DNA of 64,000 nt from Caenorhabditis remanei (Eukaryota > Nematoda > Chromadorea > Rhabditida > Rhabditidae), in the NCBI RefSeq assembly GCF_010183535.1, contig NC_071333.1:6136587-6200586 (forward strand), written 5' to 3'. How positions within the stretch are numbered: position 1 is the first letter of the stretch; every line of letters starts with the position of its first letter. The translations under genes and the position numbers were made by a program. Positions 59,101 through 64,000 of this stretch are shown here, one piece after another. Below the pieces are notes generated by a model. The model saw nothing but the letters and a program-made list of their open reading frames with translations, had not been told where the DNA came from and searched no databases.

Positions 59101-62100
59101 GTACTCCTGGAACATTTATAATTTGACCCTCAATTCGGGTTTGAAAGAAAATACCAGGGTTTACCTGAAAAGTAGAAACTAGTTTTTCCAAGGTGATTAT
59201 TTAAATTACTTTTGACCTTGTTGCTGAGTGATTCCCCCTGTTTTAGCACAGAAAGTTAAATCCACTTTTTAACAGACCCTTTCCCACATCACAAAACTCA
59301 AATTTCCATTTTTTAAGCCGTGCCAGAAAATAAAGAGCACTCACGTTTTTGATCTCCCACTCAAATATTTTAATCTTCATTTTTTGTGTTATGGTTGATT
59401 GTATTATAACAAATGAACCCAGATTACTCTTTTAACAATAGGTTTTGAATTTGTTTTTTGAATAGACTTTGATATTATCAAGTGTTTTTAAAGCTAGTTG
59501 AAAAAAGCTTTTACTGTCAGATCATAATTCAACTTCTGATCTTGTTTTCTCAAAAGTTTTGGTTTCATGCAATGATGTGACTAGAACGGTTTGAAAAATT
59601 GGGTAGAATGAACCAAACAATGTTAATGTTATTATGATTAAAATATGTATGCTCCAGGCACGTTATGTGGAACCCTGTTAGATCGGTCGGCGGCATGACA
59701 AAACATCAATTATTCATTTTTAGATATTCTTTGTTTTTTTTCTTTCACACAAATTAATGACGAAATAATTTAAATGAGAAACTGCCACTATCAGACACTC
59801 CAATCGCTGTCTCAAACACCAGAAAGGTTCGATAATCATGTTTCGGTCGCTTGTGCTGAGTCTTTGTGACCAAGTAGTGTTCGGTGGTCCCAACCAAATT
59901 TGTTATTATCTTTTCGCTTACAACTTGAATATTTTTTGCTAACTTCTGAGGTAGTTATCTACGGAAATCGTTTCAGCCTTTGTATTTCGTTTTCATAAAT
60001 TATGCAAATCTGTGTTTATCCAATAGTAATAGAACGGCAGCAGCATCAATAGAATGAGTTTTTTGTTCGTTAATGGCTTTCAGATTCCTTCGTGGTGTTT
60101 TTGCGTGTCTGATTTGTTTTTTTTTCAAACGAAGAACTAAAAGTCAAAAAGTTCAAACTCTACTCATTTTTTTCAGTCCGACCATCTTTGGAGATATCCA
60201 AAGTGTTTTGTTTTTTAAGCGTGAAAAACGCTTTTTACAACACCGACAAAGAAATCGGGAAACCATTTTTCAAAGACACTATGAATAATGAACAAGACAC
60301 TTCCTCATTTTTTTGTCTCTGAAACTGAAGAAAAGCTTTTCTCTGGTTTTTATATACATGCCGAGGTTTCATGTTTCTCCTTTTTTGAGTATAAGTAATC
60401 CTTTATTTTTTTTTCTAGTGAGTAATATATTTTGTGAAATGTCATACTGTAGTTAATAATTCTGTCAAATTTCCCCTGTTAGTCAGTCATGCTCACACAC
60501 TTCCATGAATGTATGCAATTAGGAATAGGCTGTCTTCATTGCGATCTCTCTGACTAATATGTCCATAACTAACTAGAGACTTCCTAGTCAGCATTTCCTG
60601 CAAACCAACTAACAGACTTTAGCTTTTCAAAAATGTTTCATTTAGGATGTCTCTCTTTCATAATTCCCTTAACTTCGTTGTCTTTCACTTCAAACTTCCC
60701 ATTTCAAAATAAAACATGAACGTTTCGAAATTTCTAAAAGAGCACCAAATTTTTGCAAGCGAGTCACAAGAGATTCTCAATTTTGCAAAGAAATAGTCGT
60801 AAGAACATAAATTTCGAAAATTGCTTATGTTTTGTAAAAAATATTTGTCTTCTGTTTCTATGCTATAAATCTGGTAACGCTTAAATTTGTCATGCCTCGT
60901 GCATCTTTTCCAGAAGTTTTTTCAAAACATCTCCGAGCTCGAAATAAGTTTTCTTTGTGTCTGAAAAGCTGAACCTTCCTGTGGTTTTCGCGTGCTTTCA
61001 AAAGTCGGTTAGAATAATCCCTCAAAGTTTATTGGTCGTACATTAAGAGACTTTGTTCTGGAAAAATCTTTTTCTAAAACTGAAGTTTGACTCAGAAAAC
61101 TCCTGGTTCTTTGTCTTTCTACTTCCATTTTTCCTCCAAAACAAAAGTCCATATCCAAAATTCCGAGAACGATCAAAATTCAAACCAACAGCTATTAAGT
61201 TTGATGTGCCCCAAAGTTGAGCTTTTGCATTGTTCTGTGACCACGAAATGACTTGCTTCCCACTTTTTCTTCCGATTGTTTTGTTGACGTTTTTAATAGT
61301 CGGCAAACATTTTTTTGGATGAAAAAACGTCATTTTCATATCTCCATGCTCGTAAATTCACTTGTAGTGGTCCGCTCTCTACATAAGCGGAGAAGGCTCG
61401 TGACTACAGTAAGAATGAATACCCTCTACTAGATTTTGTATCGCTTTTCGTGATTTAGTTTCTAAAACCACATGCCCGCGTTTTTTCAAAGCATAATTTC
61501 CATGTCATCATTGCACAATCAGGTACTATTCATGCTTTATCAATATCTTAAAACACCACTTTAAAAACATCTGAATTCAATTGTCCTACATCAGAGTCTT
61601 GTGTTCATTCTTGAGATGATCAGTGAAAATGAATACAACAATGCGTAAAAAATGAACTGATGTATGCAAATATGAGATGACCAAATTATTACTCATACTT
61701 TTCTAAGATCGCGAAAACCGGTGAGCAAAGAGGTGTTGCGAAACTTTGTTATCTCAACTTATGTCCCTGGAAAAGATTCTAGCCAACATTTTTTCTGAAT
61801 AATTAAGCGATTTGCTCATCACCGATAGGTCATCCTGATGATTCCTGGAAGAGCAACATGTTGAATAAAACTTCCTCTCACCAAAAAAAATTACGACCTG
61901 CTCCGTTTTTTGATCAGCCTAGTTTGGGGCCCAAAGCACGAGGTTCTTCACCAATAGGAAACGCGGTTCCTTGCGGCCGAGTGCAATTTAGCTTAGCATC
62001 GCCCTTGAATTATTCCTGTTTTACTATCCGCCCCTTCTCTCCTTTATTTCTGGTCAAGACAACAAGGAAATGTGCAACATTACCGCTTTTACTCTCAAGA

Positions 62101-62995
62101 CATCAGAAACATCCACCCACCCTTTGCTGCTTACTAGAAACTAGACTTTTAAATGGTTTTAGTTTCATTCCACTCCCTCTTGTCAAAGTCTGACCAATCA
62201 AATCTCTAAGCTTTCAACATTTCTTCGAATTCAATACTTGTCATTTGCATTCAGTGCCCTGTCCTCATCCTTTCTATCTTCGAGTCCATCATAACTTGAT
62301 GCGGGCGGTCACACCAGCTCAATTAGCCCCGTTTCATCAATGGTGTCACACACAGAAGCCCCACCCCCATCTCATCCATCTATCCACCTTGGTAAACAAG
62401 TTCAGTCATTCTCTATCCCTAGATCCTTAGTTATGTTTCGCTTCCAACTTTCGAAACGTGCAGTTTTGCACAAAAACAAAAAAATTGATCTTAAAATCCA
62501 TTGAAGCTAAACATAATCAGGCACGAGTTGTGTCGTAACATATTTCCAAATGAACCTAGCGCCGCTTCACTTGTTAATTCATTCCAACCTCTTCCCATGA
62601 ATTCTAAGAATATCTTCTGAAAAACTCATTTTCCCACTTTCTTCGAAGAATCCCCGTAATTTCCCATGCTTTTCCTTGCACCTTCCACTCTTTAAGTATA
62701 ACAACTATCGGAAACATAACCTACGAAAACACTTTTCTTTTTTGTGTCGCTTATCCTTCCCTATCCATCAGTTCAAATATCGTCACTTTACTCCGTTTCA
62801 TTGAAGTGGAAAAGATGTGAGGAGGGGGAAGAATAAAAAAGTTTGAATATTTGAGTGTGGGTTTAATCCAATAAAATTATGTCATTCATCTGATATTGAG
62901 CCTCCCACTATTAGAAAAAAGATGAAGAGAGAAGTGATGTTCATTAATCCAGCCCGCCTTCTTTTTGATTCCCGCCCACTTTTGAGGGTTGTCGG
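56151..62995. other. Gene-poor region
   Basis: Nearly 7 kb without a gene I can support. It is AT-rich with purine-rich tracts (for example about 57615-57670). The longest frame, on the minus strand near 58256-58690, has no splice context or recognisable domain. The region probably serves as upstream regulatory DNA for the gene at the right edge. Confidence 0.45.
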
Positions 62996-63002
62996 TATAA
63001 AA
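62996..63002 (+). promoter_or_regulatory. TATA box candidate for the right-edge gene
   Basis: TATAAAA, preceded 20-40 bp upstream by a CCCGCCCAC motif, lies about 285 bp before the ATG of the secreted-protein gene and upstream of a TTTCAG acceptor. The arrangement suits a promoter followed by a 5' UTR intron. Confidence 0.5.
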
Positions 63003-63285
63003 CGAGAACAGGAAGAGCTGCTCTCTCTCATCTAATCATTTGATGTTCTTAACTTGTTCTTGTTCATTTCCTTTTTTCTTCTTACTTTCATTTTTTGATT
63101 TCTTACCTCCATTTAAGTATCCATTCAATTCTCTATGAATTCATTATACGTTTCATTCTCTTTTCTTGTTCATTTGACAAATTGTCTGACTGCTTGACTG
63201 CTGTCTCAACCATAAAACGAACGGAAAAAGAAAACATTGGTTCATTTCATTTCAGGTATTCTCCGATTTTCAAAGGATCTTCTGC

Positions 63286-63369
63286 ATGTTCCGCCGGCTT
63301 CTCATCGTTGTTTTCTGCTTTGCCTGCCTTTCGGCAGTCACCGCTCAGCGGTTTTTGTACAATTCAAAG
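63286..63369 (+). CDS. First coding exon of a secreted or membrane protein (partial, runs off window)
   Basis: ATG at 63286 lies 30 bp after a CATTTCAG acceptor and opens 28 codons ending at a donor, AAG|GTCAGT, in phase 0. The encoded MFRRLLIVVFCFACLSAVTA is a textbook signal peptide, probably cleaved before QRFLYNSK. The rest of the gene is downstream of the window; no further exon is evident up to 64000, so intron 1 exceeds 630 bp. The product cannot be named from the leader alone. Confidence 0.65.
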
Positions 63370-64000
63370 GTCAGTTAAAAGATTGAATTGCAAGTGTGAC
63401 AGTTTCAGGGGGTAGATTGATGTGGTTCCAATCAGGCCATAGTCATATTTTGATTTATAAAATTCTAACGCATATTTTGTCTTGATACTGTCTGTTGCCT
63501 AGCTAAAATACAGCAAATAAATGGTTGTGTTGAATCTTTTTAATAGCGCTCGAGATGGGGCGCCCCACTTTTTTTTCGCTTATTTCGGAAAACAGTCGAT
63601 TTTTATCGGTGAGTGGTCAAACTTTCACAGAACCTGAAGACATATCAGTGAACGCGATTTCCAAAGTTTCAAGAATGGAGGTTCACTTTTAACCGTTTGA
63701 TGACCACCCGGGACTCGCTTGACGGAGATGCCGAACGGACGTCCCAACTCATCCCATTTTGAACGCTACTTTAAAAAAATTAGTTCCGGTAACTACCCAT
63801 CAAAAGTGCAGTTTCTTATTTACATCGATAAGCTATGTAAATCAAATAAGTAAAAATTTGAACGCATAACAATATTTTCTACCCGGATCTCATAAAAGAA
63901 CATGTTTTCAATTGGTTAGTTTTCTACCGTTCAGTGCGTGGGAAACTATTGTTGTTGGACCATGTACAAATTCAAACGTTCTGTGAAATTGGGAAAAACA
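63370..64000 (+). other. First intron (partial) of the right-edge gene
   Basis: AT-rich except for a GC-richer patch at about 63545-63765 (including GATGGGGCGCCCCAC and ACCACCCGGGACTCGC) that looks unlike ordinary intron and may be a fragment of a dispersed repeat. No coding exon is seen. Confidence 0.35.

Noticed and set aside
59820..59840. GGTTCGATAATC as a possible tRNA B box
   Set aside because: The last conserved C is missing at the right spacing and no A box or cloverleaf precedes it.
61858..62430. Plus-strand ORFs of 111 and 61 codons in the right gene-poor region
   Set aside because: Composition is unstructured, there is no splice or poly(A) context, and no domain is visible.

Overview
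The window reads as a nematode chromosome segment from the genus Caenorhabditis, most likely the X. Supporting features are short AT-rich introns with TTTCAG-type acceptors, compact multi-exon genes, and proteins I recognise as orthologues of C. elegans X-linked genes (ACE-1 acetylcholinesterase, LET-2 type IV collagen alpha-2, TAF-3, NHR-28). ACE-1 and LET-2 differ at scattered residues from the C. elegans proteins as I remember them, so this looks like a sister species (briggsae/remanei-type) rather than C. elegans. All gene models were built by hand from splice sites and reading frame. Each complete model sums to a whole number of codons.

Layout. 1-6340 (+): 3' part of a TAF3-like TFIID subunit ending in a PHD finger. 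10341-12453 (+): nuclear hormone receptor (nhr-28-like). 16504-18953 (+): ace-1. 21200-24906 (+): divergent six-TM protein resembling cation diffusion facilitators; one intron carries a 1.13-kb foldback transposon. 25532-33587 (-): let-2, convergent with the previous gene, with two mutually exclusive exons and a GC-AG intron. 34650-34862 (-): small putative secreted protein. 37680-39119 (+): Ctr-family copper-transporter homologue that has lost the MxxxM filter. 39326-39738 (-): 100-aa single-pass membrane protein, tail to tail with the Ctr gene. 40538-52483 (-): EVI5/EVI5L-type Rab-GAP with 12 coding exons and a candidate internal start exon that would give a coiled-coil-only isoform. 52484-63285: a ~10.8-kb gene-poor stretch with a second foldback element whose arms carry a tRNA-like pol III promoter. 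63286-end (+): first coding exon of a secreted protein running out of the window.

The genes are independent single-gene units; nothing looks like an operon. Shared themes are membrane/matrix biology (let-2, ace-1, CDF-like, Ctr-like) and general transcription (taf-3, nhr-28). The most unusual items are the two metal-transporter homologues that both lack signature metal-coordinating residues, the in-frame TBC-less start of the EVI5 homologue, and the two TNA-flanked palindromes with similar termini.
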